NCBI GenBank assembly: GCA_027326205.1
Contig: DAHWEX010000483.1
Location: forward strand, 1 to 35,818
Reading direction: 5' to 3'
DNA: 35,818 nt
Origin: Actinomycetota bacterium
GTDB lineage: Bacteria > Actinomycetota > Actinomycetes > Streptosporangiales > Streptosporangiaceae
The notes beneath the pieces were generated by a model that did not search any database, was not told the origin of the DNA, and saw only the letters and a program-made list of their open reading frames with translations. Numbering within the stretch: the stretch's first letter is position 1; every line of letters begins with the position of its first letter. This document shows positions 34,568 through 35,818 of this stretch, piece after piece. The translations under genes and the position numbers were made by a program.

Positions 34568-35818
34568 GTGTACCTGAAGTCCCTCACGCTGCGCGGCTTC
34601 AAGTCGTTCGCCTCCGCGACCACGCTGCGCCTTGAGCCGGGCATCACCTGCGTCGTCGGCCCCAACGGGTCGGGTAAGTCCAACGTCGTCGACGCGCTCT
34701 CCTGGGTCATGGGCGAGCAGGGCGCGAAGAGCCTGCGCGGCGGCAAGATGGAAGACGTCATCTTCGCCGGCACCACGAACCGCGCGCCGCTGGGCCGCGC
34801 CGAGGTCGCGCTCACCATCGACAACACCGACGGCGCGCTGCCGATCGACTACGCCGAGGTGACGATCAGCCGCCTCATGTTCCGTTCCGGCCAGAGCGAG
34901 TACGCGATCAACGGCGACAGTTGCCGCCTGCTCGACGTGCAGGACCTACTGTCCGACAGCGGCCTCGGCCGCGAGATGCACGTGATCGTCGGCCAGGGCC
35001 AGCTTGACCAGATCCTGCACGCGGGCCCTGAGGCCCGCCGGGCGATCATCGAGGAAGCCGCCGGCGTGCTCAAGCACCGCAAGCGCAAGGAGAAGGCGCT
35101 CCGCAAGCTCGACGCCATGCAGGCCAACCTGACCAGGCTGGTCGACCTCACCGGCGAGCTCGGCAGGCGCCTCAAGCCGCTGGGCAGGCAGGCCGAGATC
35201 GCGCGGAAGGCGGCCACCATCCAGGCCGACCTGCGTGACGCCAAGCTGCGGCTGCTCGCGGACGACTACGTGCGACTACGGGACAAGCTGGAGCGCGAGG
35301 AGGCCGACGAGGCCGCGATCCGCGCCCGCCGCGCCGAGCTCGAGGCCGCCCTCGCCGCCGCCAGGGAACGGGAAGCCGCGTTCGACGTCGCGGTCCAGGC
35401 GCAGGCCGCGGCGCTCGCGGAGGCACAGCAGACCTGGTTCCGGCTGTCCTCGCTGACCGAGAAGCTCCGCTCCGTCCAGGGGCTCGCCACCGAGCGGGTG
35501 AAGCTGCTCGCCGCCGACTCCGAACCGGAGCGCGCCGGCCGCGACCCCGACGAGCTCGACCGGCAGGCCGCCGAGCTACGCGCGGAAGAGGCCGGCCTGA
35601 CCGAGCGGCTCGCCGACGGCCGCGAGGCGCTCGGCCAGGCCGTCGCGGAGCGGACCATGGCCGAGAGCGCCCTCGCCGCCGCCGAGCGCAGGCTGGCCGA
35701 CGCAGCCCGGGCCGCCGCCGGGCGCGCCGAGCGGCTCGCCCGGCTGCGCGGCATGGTCGACGCGGCCGCGAGCCGCGCCGCCGCGACCAGTGAGGAAATC
35801 GGCCGGCTGACCGCCGCC
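34568..35818 (+). CDS. smc: Chromosome segregation protein SMC (partial, runs off the window)
   Basis: GTG at 34568: [69 protein letters not shown]...[50 protein letters not shown]; 417 codons open to the window end. Confidence 0.97.
   Translation, partial: MYLKSLTLRGFKSFASATTLRLEPGITCVVGPNGSGKSNVVDALSWVMGEQGAKSLRGGKMEDVIFAGTTNRAPLGRAEVALTIDNTDGALPIDYAEVTISRLMFRSGQSEYAINGDSCRLLDVQDLLSDSGLGREMHVIVGQGQLDQILHAGPEARRAIIEEAAGVLKHRKRKEKALRKLDAMQANLTRLVDLTGELGRRLKPLGRQAEIARKAATIQADLRDAKLRLLADDYVRLRDKLEREEADEAAIRARRAELEAALAAAREREAAFDVAVQAQAAALAEAQQTWFRLSSLTEKLRSVQGLATERVKLLAADSEPERAGRDPDELDRQAAELRAEEAGLTERLADGREALGQAVAERTMAESALAAAERRLADAARAAAGRAERLARLRGMVDAAASRAAATSEEIGRLTAA

Noticed and set aside
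1-35818. Integrated phage, IS element or biosynthetic gene cluster
   Set aside because: No transposase, integrase, phage structural, NRPS or PKS signatures were seen in any ORF; the window is chromosomal housekeeping plus a regulatory cluster.

Overview
High-GC actinobacterial chromosomal window of about 35.8 kb. From left to right it contains: (i) an HTH(DUF5753)/DUF397 pair, a CPBP-family membrane protease, an IclR regulator and an amidase; (ii) a minus-strand stressosome / partner-switching cluster (rsbR-rsbS-rsbT, ATPase+PP2C, hybrid kinase, RR-GAF-PP2C), with an RsbW-like ATPase and a three-subunit NAD(P) transhydrogenase (pntA1-pntA2-pntB) upstream in the same orientation and a convergent STAS protein at the far end; (iii) a housekeeping block: ndgR-like IclR / leuCD, HU, ddl, a Cys/Met PLP enzyme, gpsA-plsC, cofC, stand-alone Lrp/RAM, thiL, rpmB, recG, rsmD, coaD, yceD(DUF177)-rpmF-rnc, mutM, a small coiled-coil protein and the 5' part of smc. 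The most unusual signal is a family of GC-rich, hairpin-forming mosaic repeats at gene termini: an apparent in-frame insertion of about 83 codons right after MDNS of the ndgR-like gene, a C-terminal extension of LeuD, and the end of CoaD. Other low-complexity or palindromic inserts lie inside recG and mutM. There are also long near-perfect intergenic palindromes with 2-nt centres, a 15-bp triplication of the pntB stop codon, and an 18-bp periodic array between rnc and mutM. All identifications come from reading the supplied translations and sequence; no database search was run.
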